DNA from: Bacteroidota bacterium
GTDB lineage: Bacteria; Bacteroidota; Bacteroidia; Flavobacteriales; Weeksellaceae
DNA length: 41,969 nt
Assembly: GCA_023419095.1 (NCBI GenBank)
Contig: JAEZYN010000031.1
Span: 1-41,969 of the forward strand
Direction: 5' to 3'
The notes beneath the pieces are model-generated. The model made no database searches. It worked only from the letters and a program-made list of their open reading frames with translations, and was not told the origin of the DNA. Shown piece by piece: positions 1-7,091 of this stretch. The position numbers and the translations under genes were made by a program. Every line of letters begins with the position of its first letter. The first letter of the stretch is position 1.

Positions 1-693
1 TCGACGCCGATGTATTTGCTGGCGAGAGTCATCAAATCCATGGGGATAAAAATGGTGCTCTCAGGTGAAGGAAGTGACGAACTTTTCGGCGGCTATCTGT
101 ACTTCCATAAAGCACCGAATGCCAAAGAATTTCACGAGGAAACTGTAAGGAAACTGGGCAAGCTGCATCTTTACGACTGTCTTCGTGCCAATAAAGCGCT
201 GATGAGCTGGGGAATTGAAGGCCGTGTTCCGTTCTTAGATAAAGAATTCATGGATGTCGCAATGACGGTAAATCCTAAAGATAAAATGATCAATAAAGCC
301 GAAGGAAAAATGGAGAAATGGGTTCTTCGGAAAGCTTTTGAAGATTTATTGCCCGAATCAATTGCCTGGCGGCAGAAAGAGCAGTTTTCAGATGGCGTAG
401 GCTATTCGTGGATTGATTCGCTGAAGGATGTAGCAGAAAAAGAAGTATCGGACGAAATGATGTTGAACGCACATTACCGTTTCCCGCTGAACACACCTCA
501 GAACAAAGAAGAATACCGCTACCGGACTATCTTTGAAGAACATTTTCCGAGTGAAACCGCGGCTGCAACAGTTCCGTCGGTTCCTTCGGTGGCATGTTCT
601 ACGCCGATTGCATTGGAGTGGGATGAAGCCTTTAAGAAAATGAATGACCCAAGTGGCAGGGCAGTAGTAAGTGTGCATGAGGACAGCTATTGA
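1..693 (+). CDS. asnB: Asparagine synthase B, C-terminal part (5' end cut by window)
   Basis: This is the C-terminal synthetase half of glutamine-hydrolysing asparagine synthase, which adenylates aspartate and transfers ammonia to it in the cytoplasm. The reading frame is open from base 1, so the start and the N-terminal glutaminase domain lie outside the window. The motif SGEGSDELFGGY near bases 61-95 is the conserved ATP/aspartate-binding loop of AsnB, and the later GIEGRVPFLD and LLPESIAWRQKEQFSDG stretches also fit the family. About 230 residues are visible; bacterial AsnB is usually about 555. An internal ATG at base 10 is not the true start, because the conserved core is already under way there. 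The next gene is 208 bases downstream, so the gene probably ends its own transcript. Confidence 0.95.
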   Translation, partial: STPMYLLARVIKSMGIKMVLSGEGSDELFGGYLYFHKAPNAKEFHEETVRKLGKLHLYDCLRANKALMSWGIEGRVPFLDKEFMDVAMTVNPKDKMINKAEGKMEKWVLRKAFEDLLPESIAWRQKEQFSDGVGYSWIDSLKDVAEKEVSDEMMLNAHYRFPLNTPQNKEEYRYRTIFEEHFPSETAAATVPSVPSVACSTPIALEWDEAFKKMNDPSGRAVVSVHEDSY

Positions 694-858
694 GTCTTTG
701 AGTAATGGAGTCATGGAGTGTTTAAGTAATTGAGTGTTGAGAGTGGGGTTGCGGGAACGGAATGTTTAATGTTTAATCCAGCGCACAGACGAAATACCCA
801 ATTACACAAACACTCAACAACTCAAATACTCTAAACTCAACTACTCTCAACCCCCAGA
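690..858. repeat. Imperfect inverted repeat built from GAGT-type words
   Basis: The spacer after asnB begins with a stretch rich in TTGAGT/GGAGT words (about 690-748). It ends with a stretch rich in the complementary ACTCAA words (about 802-858). The two arms could pair imperfectly over some 50 bases around a loop of about 55 bases. No coding frame or clear U-tract terminator is present. It may act as a transcript-end structure for asnB, or be a species-level intergenic repeat. Confidence 0.5.
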
Positions 859-901
859 CTCGCAACTCCCACTTGGGTGTGCTTTTTGCTAGCTAAGCAA
901 T

Positions 902-2311
902 ATGCCTAAGCTTTCCCAGACTTTTGACACGCCCACCAAAAAAATTCTGCCGTTTATCCTTGCCACTGCCATTTTCATGCAGATGCTGGATTCCACGATT
1001 CTCAACACTTCGCTGCCCTCCATCGCCAAAGACCTGAATGAGTCACCGCTCGATATGCAGAACGCGATTATCAGTTACGTTCTCACACTCGCTTTGTTCA
1101 TGCCGGTAAGCGGCTTTTTAGCTGATAAATTCGGCACGCGCAAAGTCTTTATTTTTGCGATTGCCATCTTCAGCCTCGGTTCGGCTTTCTGTGCGGCTTC
1201 CCAAAGCCTGACGCAACTTGTCATTTCGCGTATAGTTCAGGGTGTCGGCGGCAGTCTGATGACACCTGTGGGCCGGCTCGCATTAATTAAAACCTACGAT
1301 AAAAACGAACTGGTGCAGGCCATGAACTTTGCCATTGTACCAGCACTTATCGGTCCTGTACTCGGTCCGCTCGTGGGCGGCTACATGGTAGATTATCTCT
1401 CGTGGCACTGGATCTTTTTAATTAATATACCAATCGGAATCGTGGGAATTATTCTAAGCCTGAAAAACATGCCCGAATACCGCGCGCGTACCATTAAATT
1501 TGATTTTAAAGGTTTCATCATTTTCGCCTCCGCCTCGCTATTGCTGTCCATTTCGCTTGAATGGCTCGGCAACGCATCCCATATTACGCCTGTGCTGCTC
1601 ATCTTCACGCTTGGCTTTGTGATGATTTATTATTATTACAAACATGCGAAGAAAACCCAAAATCCCATTTTTCCGCTGAATCTGTTCCAGGTGCGCACTT
1701 TCCGCGTGGGAATTTTAGGTAACCTTGCGACCCGGCTGGGCATCAGCTCGGTACCGCTCCTGCTTCCGCTCATGATACAGATCGCATATGGCGAGTCCGC
1801 CGTCATTTCGGGATGGATCGTCGCGCCGATGGCACTTACAGCCATGTTCGGAAAGTCATTTGTGCTGAAAATCCTGAACACCGTGGGTTACCGGCGCACT
1901 TTGATGGGCAATACCTTCATTATCGGATTTCTGATCTGCTGTTTTGCCATTCCGGGTATTGAGACGAACATTATTTGGTTTGTACCCGTTATCGCGGTCC
2001 TTGGTTTTTTTAATTCCATACAATTTACAGCGATGAACACCATTACCATCGCAGATCTGCGCTCGTCGCATACCAGCAGCGGAAATTCGCTTGTAGCCGT
2101 TAATCAGCAGCTTGCTATTGGTTTCGGAATCGCTTTTGGACTTATTGTTTTAAAACTTTTCGAAGCGAACACGATGGGGCAGACGGATCCGCACGCGGCT
2201 TTCCGCTACACCTTTCTGGTGGTTGGGCTTCTTACAATTTTGTCCGGATTTGTCTTTCGCAGATTGCATCACCGCGACGGCGATAATATGAAGACAGAAA
2301 ATCTGCATTAG
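902..2311 (+). CDS. MFS multidrug exporter, DHA2 family, MdtD-like
   Basis: This is a 469-residue polytopic inner-membrane protein of the major facilitator superfamily, drug:H+ antiporter-2 (EmrB/QacA) branch. By memory it most resembles E. coli MdtD. Visible landmarks are FMQMLDSTILNTSLPSIA in the first helix, the loop motif GFLADKFGTRKVF at about residues 73-85, the RIVQGVGGSLMTPVGR segment, and the antiporter-type motif LGPLVGGYMVDYLSWHWIFLIN. The length fits 13-14 membrane helices. It starts at an ATG, with no SD-like sequence nearby. No membrane-fusion or outer-membrane partner is next to it, so it may act as a single-component exporter. The substrate cannot be read from the sequence. 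Confidence 0.9.
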   Translation: MPKLSQTFDTPTKKILPFILATAIFMQMLDSTILNTSLPSIAKDLNESPLDMQNAIISYVLTLALFMPVSGFLADKFGTRKVFIFAIAIFSLGSAFCAASQSLTQLVISRIVQGVGGSLMTPVGRLALIKTYDKNELVQAMNFAIVPALIGPVLGPLVGGYMVDYLSWHWIFLINIPIGIVGIILSLKNMPEYRARTIKFDFKGFIIFASASLLLSISLEWLGNASHITPVLLIFTLGFVMIYYYYKHAKKTQNPIFPLNLFQVRTFRVGILGNLATRLGISSVPLLLPLMIQIAYGESAVISGWIVAPMALTAMFGKSFVLKILNTVGYRRTLMGNTFIIGFLICCFAIPGIETNIIWFVPVIAVLGFFNSIQFTAMNTITIADLRSSHTSSGNSLVAVNQQLAIGFGIAFGLIVLKLFEANTMGQTDPHAAFRYTFLVVGLLTILSGFVFRRLHHRDGDNMKTENLH

Positions 2312-2364
2312 GCAGTAATCAAGCATAATTAACCTAAATCAATGTGTTCCATCATTTCTTAGCG

Positions 2365-2372
2365 TAATTTTG
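2365..2372 (+). promoter_or_regulatory. Candidate -7 promoter element for the LLM oxidoreductase
   Basis: TAATTTTG matches the Bacteroidetes -7 consensus TAnnTTTG exactly and lies 76 bases before the ATG at 2449. No clear -33 TTG/TTTG is seen at the usual spacing, so support rests on the -7 box and its intergenic position. Confidence 0.35.
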
Positions 2373-2448
2373 AGATATAAATTAGCTGCATTTTAACAAC
2401 GAAAAGCTAAGTAGTGAACCTTTTAATAATGATTTAAAAATAAGAAAG

Positions 2449-3495
2449 ATGAGGAATATAGAATTCGGCTTGATGACATTTGCTGATATGGAGCCCGAAA
2501 AAGAACTGGGAAAAGGGACCAATGCGCACAGAAGGATACAGAATTTGCTTGAGGAAATAAAACTTGCTGATCAGCTGGGAATTGATATGTTCGGCATCGG
2601 TGAGCATCACCGTCCCGATTATGCGGTTTCTTCGCCCACTACCGTATTGGGCGCTGCAGCTGCGGTCACAAAAAACATTAAACTTTCCAGTGCGGTCACG
2701 GTTTTGAGTTCAGAAGATCCTGTGCGCGTTTATCAGCAGTTCGCAACTGTGGATGCTATTTCAGGAGGTCGGGCAGAGATCATGGCGGGTCGCGGCTCCT
2801 TTATTGAATCTTTTCCGCTTTTTGGTTTTGATCTTAATGATTATAACGAACTTTTTGAGGAAAAACTGGATTTGCTTTTAAAAATAAACAGATCCGAAAA
2901 GATTACCTGGAGCGGAAATTTACGCGCGCCTATTCACGACTTGGGTGTGTATCCACGAGCCGTTTCCGGCGAGATTCCTATCTGGCTTGCGGCCGGAGGT
3001 ACGCCGGCGTCTGCGGTTCGGGCGGCGAAACTTAAACTACCGCTCATGTTAGCCATAATCGGAGGTTTACCACGGCAGTTTACACCGTTCTTTGATCTTT
3101 ACCGGAAGTCAGCCCATGAAAACGGAATCGCCGCAGAAGATTTACAGGTAGGCGTAAACAACCATATGTACGTAGGGGAAGATGCTGAAAAAGTAGCATC
3201 GGAATTTTTTCCGCATTACGCAAAAATGATGGATCGCGTGGGCCGAAGCCGCGGCTGGCAGCCAATGTCGCGCCCACAATTTGATTTCATGCGCGCGCCG
3301 GAAGGTTCGCTTTTGGTAGGCAGTGTAGAGCAGGTGGTAGAAAAAATCCTGTATCAGCATCAGTTGTTCGGTTTCACGAGATTCGTAGCACAATCGAGTC
3401 TGGGAACGCTTCCACATGAACTTACAATGAAGTCTATCGAGATTTTTGCGTCGCAGGTGGTACCGGAGGTTAAAAAAAGGCTAGGCGTTGGCTAA
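2449..3495 (+). CDS. Luciferase-like (LLM class) flavin-dependent oxidoreductase
   Basis: This 348-residue protein belongs to the bacterial luciferase-like monooxygenase superfamily, TIM-barrel enzymes that use reduced FMN (or F420 in other lineages). Family marks are the N-terminal strand IEFGLMTFADM, the helix LADQLGIDMFGIGEHH (about residues 43-58), the segment LSSAVTVLSSEDPVRVYQQFATVDAISGGR, the GRGSFIESFPLFG loop, and a C-terminal LLVGSVEQVVEKI segment as in other LLM proteins. Length is normal for the family. The natural substrate cannot be inferred. The following pirin and catalase genes run the same way after short gaps, which suggests a redox/detoxification neighbourhood but not necessarily one operon. 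Confidence 0.88.
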   Translation: MRNIEFGLMTFADMEPEKELGKGTNAHRRIQNLLEEIKLADQLGIDMFGIGEHHRPDYAVSSPTTVLGAAAAVTKNIKLSSAVTVLSSEDPVRVYQQFATVDAISGGRAEIMAGRGSFIESFPLFGFDLNDYNELFEEKLDLLLKINRSEKITWSGNLRAPIHDLGVYPRAVSGEIPIWLAAGGTPASAVRAAKLKLPLMLAIIGGLPRQFTPFFDLYRKSAHENGIAAEDLQVGVNNHMYVGEDAEKVASEFFPHYAKMMDRVGRSRGWQPMSRPQFDFMRAPEGSLLVGSVEQVVEKILYQHQLFGFTRFVAQSSLGTLPHELTMKSIEIFASQVVPEVKKRLGVG

Positions 3496-3584
3496 TGGTT
3501 TTTTTTAAATTAATTAAATGATTTTCAAACCATAAATTTCATAATCCCGAATCTTCATATTTCTTAACTTTAAATAAACCTGCT

Positions 3585-4493
3585 ATGTCAAATATTGGCT
3601 TAATCATCGAAGAGCGTGCAGCAAACATTGGTAATTTCCTGGTAGGAAGGCTGTTGCCCTTCCGCGAGAAGAGAGCGGTAGGGCCATTCGTGTTTATAGA
3701 TCATATGGGTCCGGCCGCGCGTAATGATTTTCAGAATTTGGATGTCGCGCCGCATCCGCATATTGGGCTTTCAACACTCACTTATCTGCTTGAGGGTTCC
3801 ATTCAGCACAAAGATTCGCTCGGAAACGACATCGAAATAAAGCCCGGTGCCGTGAACTGGATGACGGCCGGGAAAGGAGTGGTACATTCAGAACGTACAC
3901 CGGAGTATTTGCGAAAAACCGATAAGAAACTTCACGGTTTCCAGATTTGGGTAGGTTTACCGAAAGAACTGGAACAAAGCGAGCCCACTTTCCATCATAC
4001 GGAAGCTTCCGGAATTCCGCAGTGGGAAGCGGATGGTTTGCAATACAAACTTATCGCAGGCGACCTTTTTGGCAGAAAATCGACCGTTCCGGTGCATTCT
4101 AAACTCTTTTTCCTTGAAATTAAAAATACCAAAGCGGAAAGAATAAATATTGGATCTGAACTTTTCGGTGAAGTAGGCATGTATATCCTGGAAGGCAGCG
4201 TGCAGATCGAGAATAACACGTACAGCAGCCGCCAGCTTCTTATTGCGAAAAACGCGCGGTTATGCGAATTTGAGATGGCCGAAAATTCAACGGTTTTCCT
4301 TTTTGGCGGCGAACCTTTTGAGGAAGAACGCTTTATTTTCTGGAACTTCGTCAATTCAGACAGGGAAATAATCGAGAAAGCGAAGAAAAACTGGTATGAG
4401 CAAAACCATGGCGCTTTCCCGCTGGTGCCCGGTGACACAGATGAATATGTGCCGCTACCTAAAAATCTGCTTAACAGTAAATTGTCACGATAA
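3585..4493 (+). CDS. Pirin family protein (bicupin)
   Basis: Pirins are cytoplasmic metal-binding bicupin proteins; some members are quercetin dioxygenases and others act as redox-responsive regulators. The 302-residue product has the N-terminal pirin cupin with the four expected metal ligands: H57 and H59 in APHPHIGLST, and H101 and E103 in VVHSERTPE. A degenerate second cupin and the pirin C-terminal domain follow, with FLFGGEPFEEERFIFWNFVNS near residues 240-260. The start is the only good ATG after a 90-base AT-rich spacer. It lies between a flavin oxidoreductase and a catalase on the same strand, so a role in oxidative or electrophile stress is a fair inference. Confidence 0.9.
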   Translation: MSNIGLIIEERAANIGNFLVGRLLPFREKRAVGPFVFIDHMGPAARNDFQNLDVAPHPHIGLSTLTYLLEGSIQHKDSLGNDIEIKPGAVNWMTAGKGVVHSERTPEYLRKTDKKLHGFQIWVGLPKELEQSEPTFHHTEASGIPQWEADGLQYKLIAGDLFGRKSTVPVHSKLFFLEIKNTKAERINIGSELFGEVGMYILEGSVQIENNTYSSRQLLIAKNARLCEFEMAENSTVFLFGGEPFEEERFIFWNFVNSDREIIEKAKKNWYEQNHGAFPLVPGDTDEYVPLPKNLLNSKLSR

Positions 4494-4598
4494 TCATCCT
4501 TTAAATAGGGACGTAAACACAATCACTGTTTTAGACAAAATAAATGATATGGTGACGTTTTAATGCGTAATTTAGTTACATACTAAAACACCTTTACC

Positions 4599-6116
4599 AT
4601 GGACGAAAACAAAAAACTTACGCGGCAGACCGGCGCACCGGTGGCAGACAATCAAAATTCGCAAACTGCAGGTCCGCGCGGCCCGCTGCTGATGCAGGAT
4701 TTCTGGTTCTTAGAAAAAATGGCCAATTTTGACCGTGAAGTTATTCCGGAACGCCGGATGCACGCGAAAGGATCAGGCGCGTTCGGAACCTTTACCGTTA
4801 CACATGATATCACCCAATACAGCAAGGCAAGCATCTTTAATACGATTGGCAAAAAGACCGAAATGTTTGCGCGTTTCTCTACAGTAGCAGGGGAACGTGG
4901 CGCAGCGGATGCCGAACGAGATATCCGCGGTTTTGCATTAAAGTTTTATACAGACGAAGGAATCTGGGACTTGGTGGGCAATAACACGCCGGTTTTCTTT
5001 TTCCGTGATCCCAAAAAATTCCCCGACCTGAACCATGCGGTAAAGCGCGATCCGAAAACAAATATGCGCAGTGCAAACAACAACTGGGACTTCTGGACTT
5101 TGCTGCCGGAATCCCTGCATCAGGTCACCATCGTGATGAGCGACCGTGGAATCCCGCGAGGTTACCGCCACATGCATGGTTTCGGAAGTCATACCTACAG
5201 TTTTTATAACAAAGAAAATGTTCGGCATTGGGTGAAATTTCATTTCCGTACCCAGCAGGGCATCGAGAATTTCACGGAAGAAGAAGCCATTGAAGTGATC
5301 GGCCGTGACCGTGAATCTTCCCAAAGAGACCTTTTCGACGCCATCGAAAAAGGAAACTTCCCGAAATGGAAATTTTATATCCAGGTGATGACGGAGGAAC
5401 AGGCAAAGACCTACCGCTTCCATCCGTTTGATTTGACTAAAGTTTGGTCTAAAAAAGATTTTCCGCTGATTGAAGTAGGCAAATTTGAGCTGAACCGCAA
5501 TCCGGAAAACTATTTCCAGGATGTGGAGCAGGCCGCCTTTAACCCGACCAATATTGTTCCCGGCATTGGCTTTTCGCCCGACAAGATGCTGCAGGGCCGA
5601 CTCTTTTCTTACGGCGACGCGCAGAGATACCGTCTCGGCGTAAATCATTTCCAGATTCCGGTGAACAAACCTACCTGTCCCTACCACGCGTTTCACCGTG
5701 ACGGGCAGATGCGCGTAGACGGAAACTATGGCGGTACCAAACATTATGAACCCAACAGCTACGGCGAATGGCAGGAACAGCCGGAATATAAGGAACCGCC
5801 GCTGGATCTCTATGGAACGGCGTATGAGCATAATTTCCGCGACGATGATCAGGATTATTACACTCAGCCTGGCGATCTTTTCCGAATTATAAAAGCTGAT
5901 GGTAAAGCAGAAGAACTTTTTAAAAACACCGCCGTGAACATTGGCGGAGCCGAAAAATTCATCCAGATCCGGCATATCAGAAACTGCTACAAAGCCGATC
6001 CCGATTATGGAAAAGGTGTGGCATACACTTTGGGACTCGATTGGGATGAGGTAGAAAATTTTGATATGACACCTTATGACCGCTGGGCACCGAAACCTAC
6101 GCAACAATCTCACTAA
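4599..6116 (+). CDS. katA: Monofunctional haem catalase, small-subunit type
   Basis: Converts hydrogen peroxide to water and oxygen. The 505-residue length matches the small-subunit catalases and lacks the C-terminal flavodoxin-like domain of the large-subunit class. The distal catalytic His is H55 in RRMHAKGSGAFG, followed by RFSTVAGERG at 92-101 and the GNNTPVFFFRDP segment with the catalytic Asn near 127-138. The proximal haem-ligand Tyr lies in the signature RLFSYGDAQRYRLG near 344-357. No signal peptide is visible, so it is expected in the cytoplasm. A strong terminator follows immediately. No OxyR-type operator is recognisable upstream. Confidence 0.97.
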   Translation: MDENKKLTRQTGAPVADNQNSQTAGPRGPLLMQDFWFLEKMANFDREVIPERRMHAKGSGAFGTFTVTHDITQYSKASIFNTIGKKTEMFARFSTVAGERGAADAERDIRGFALKFYTDEGIWDLVGNNTPVFFFRDPKKFPDLNHAVKRDPKTNMRSANNNWDFWTLLPESLHQVTIVMSDRGIPRGYRHMHGFGSHTYSFYNKENVRHWVKFHFRTQQGIENFTEEEAIEVIGRDRESSQRDLFDAIEKGNFPKWKFYIQVMTEEQAKTYRFHPFDLTKVWSKKDFPLIEVGKFELNRNPENYFQDVEQAAFNPTNIVPGIGFSPDKMLQGRLFSYGDAQRYRLGVNHFQIPVNKPTCPYHAFHRDGQMRVDGNYGGTKHYEPNSYGEWQEQPEYKEPPLDLYGTAYEHNFRDDDQDYYTQPGDLFRIIKADGKAEELFKNTAVNIGGAEKFIQIRHIRNCYKADPDYGKGVAYTLGLDWDEVENFDMTPYDRWAPKPTQQSH

Positions 6117-6125
6117 AACAGTATT

Positions 6126-6158
6126 GGCGGATCAAAATGGTAATCCGCCTTTTTTTTT
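6126..6158 (+). terminator. Rho-independent terminator after the catalase gene
   Basis: A GC-rich 7-bp stem (GGCGGAT at 6126-6132 with ATCCGCC at 6143-6149) and a 10-base loop are followed by nine T residues. It starts ten bases after the catalase stop codon. Confidence 0.9.
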
Positions 6159-6183
6159 AAAATTTAAATTTAAAAATCGCAAG

Positions 6184-6468
6184 ATGACAGAAATCAAACA
6201 TGAAAAAAACGGTTCAAAAGGTTCATTTGACATTTACTATGACGGTAAGAAGGCCGGAAGCATGACGTACACGGGTGCCGATCAGGACACCATGATTATT
6301 GATCACACGGAAGTAAGCGAAGAGTTTGGGGGAAAAGGTTTAGCCAAACAGCTCGTATTTGCAGGTGCAGAATTTGCGCGTGAAAACGGAAAGAAGGTCA
6401 TTCCACTTTGCACTTATGCGAAAGCTACTTTTGAAAAGAATAAAGAAATTCAGGATGTTTTAGCTTAA
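6184..6468 (+). CDS. Small GNAT-fold N-acetyltransferase (YjdJ/NATD1-like)
   Basis: A 94-residue protein of the mini-GNAT group, which is essentially the acetyl-CoA-binding core of the fold. Residues FDIYYDGKKAGSMTYT are followed by IDHTEVSEEFGGKGLAKQLV, which contains the acetyl-CoA pyrophosphate loop EFGGKGLA. The end is KVIPLCTYAKATFEKN, the strand and helix typical of this group. The ATG at 6184 was chosen because the frame upstream runs back across the catalase terminator and into the catalase gene. The substrate is unknown. A terminator hairpin begins 22 bases after the stop. Confidence 0.88.
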   Translation: MTEIKHEKNGSKGSFDIYYDGKKAGSMTYTGADQDTMIIDHTEVSEEFGGKGLAKQLVFAGAEFARENGKKVIPLCTYAKATFEKNKEIQDVLA

Positions 6469-6489
6469 GATCCATATATTTCTAAATCT

Positions 6490-6517
6490 AACCTTTCCGG
6501 AACGGAGAGGTTTTTTG
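6490..6517 (+). terminator. Terminator after the GNAT gene; left bracket of the repeat array
   Basis: A 10-bp stem (AACCTTTCCG at 6490-6499 with CGGAGAGGTT at 6503-6512, one T:G wobble) closes a GAA loop and runs into a T-tract. A near copy lies at 6879-6906, on the other side of the 42-bp array. Confidence 0.85.
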
Positions 6518-6607
6518 TTTTTAAAGATTTCTTATACGCCGAAGGTTTCAGACGGGAGGGTCGATGATTGTAAGTTTCCGGGAAAGTTGTTGCAGATGTG
6601 CTTTTAC

Positions 6608-6837
6608 CTTTCCGGAAGACCGGAAAGCTTGTCGCAGCAGTGTTTGGGCCTTTCCGGAAGACCGGAAAGCTTTTTACACGCGTGTTTGGAACTTTCGGGA
6701 ACGTCCGAAAGTCTGTTGCACGCGTGTTTGGGGTTTTCGGGAACGTCCGAAAGTCTGTTGCACGGGTGTTTGGAGCTTTCGGGAACGTCCGAAAGTCTGT
6801 TGCACGCGTGTTTGGAACTTTCGGGAAATATTTGGGA
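6608..6837. repeat. Tandem array of 42-bp hairpin-forming units
   Basis: Five full units start at 6608, 6650, 6692, 6734 and 6776, with a sixth left arm at 6818 and a shortened, decayed copy upstream at about 6574-6607. Each unit has a 20-base dyad and a 22-base linker. Units 1-2 have arms CTTTCCGG/CCGGAAAG around AAGA. Units 3-5 have arms (C/T)TTTCGG/CCGAAAG around GAACGT. The sixth base of the left arm changes C to G while its partner changes G to C, and unit 4 keeps pairing through a T:G wobble. Linkers of units 2, 3 and 5 contain the perfect palindrome CACGCGTG. The pattern supports selection on a paired structure, or homogenisation of a palindromic element, rather than coding. Confidence 0.9.
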
Positions 6838-6878
6838 GTGGTGAGAATTAATGATGGAATGAAGGTTGTGACGGGCTG

Positions 6879-6906
6879 AACCTTTCCGGCCGGGAGAGGT
6901 TTTTTG
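6879..6906 (+). terminator. Terminator-like hairpin; right bracket of the repeat array
   Basis: AACCTTTCC at 6879-6887 pairs with GGAGAGGTT at 6893-6901, one wobble included, and is followed by T-rich sequence. It is a near duplicate of the hairpin at 6490-6517, including the downstream TTTTTTGTTTTT. No gene ends between the two, so the duplicate may terminate a transcript of the array itself. Confidence 0.7.
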
Positions 6907-6920
6907 TTTTTGCAGATGAC

Positions 6921-6996
6921 CCGCGCCGCGGATTGAACGGCATGTCTGAGCTCTCCCGCGACCCGCCAGGGCGCGGGAAGCGAGTAGTGAAAGCCG
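6921..6996. repeat. GC-rich intergenic dyad repeat upstream of the symporter gene
   Basis: This block is far richer in GC than the spacers around it. It contains TCCCGCG (6954-6960) pairing with CGCGGGA (6972-6978). Its outer words, GATTGAACGGCAT at 6931 and AGTGAAAGCCG at 6986, resemble from memory a GC-rich intergenic repeat seen widely in flavobacterial genomes. I could not search to confirm this. No credible coding frame is present. Confidence 0.4.
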
Positions 6997-7067
6997 CACA
7001 AGGCGCCCAAAAAAGAATTTGCAACGGTTTCCCCCGCCGAATCATGCTCCAAATACGCGCAAAAAAC

Positions 7068-7075
7068 TATATTTG
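7068..7075 (+). promoter_or_regulatory. Candidate -7 promoter element for the symporter gene
   Basis: TATATTTG matches TAnnTTTG exactly and lies 16 bases before the ATG at 7092, between the GC-rich repeat and the gene. No convincing -33 TTG is seen at normal spacing. Confidence 0.4.
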
Positions 7076-7091
7076 CTGCAAATTTTTTTTA

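Noticed and set aside
4938..6113. A 391-codon open frame antisense to the catalase gene
   Set aside because: It mirrors the catalase gene, has no recognisable domain, and its composition follows from the sense codons. The catalase match is unambiguous.
2449..6116. A new stress-response gene system (oxidoreductase, pirin, catalase)
   Set aside because: All three are known families with separate spacers of about 90-105 bases. Nothing beyond strand and theme ties them together.
6076..6183. Upstream start for the mini-GNAT gene
   Set aside because: It would overlap the catalase gene and read through its terminator. The family length fits the ATG at 6184.
6608..6837. CRISPR array
   Set aside because: Units abut with similar linkers; there are no unique spacers of constant length and no cas genes. 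The dyad lies in every unit and the linker is itself repeated.
6465..7052. A 195-codon minus-strand frame across the 42-bp array
   Set aside because: It is open because the unit length is a multiple of three and lacks stops in several frames. Covarying dyads and flanking terminators explain the DNA better than a protein does.
6933..7091. N-terminal extension of the symporter
   Set aside because: It would translate the GC-rich repeat into an Arg-rich segment before a normal SSS N-terminus. The ATG at 7092 begins the conserved hydrophobic start.
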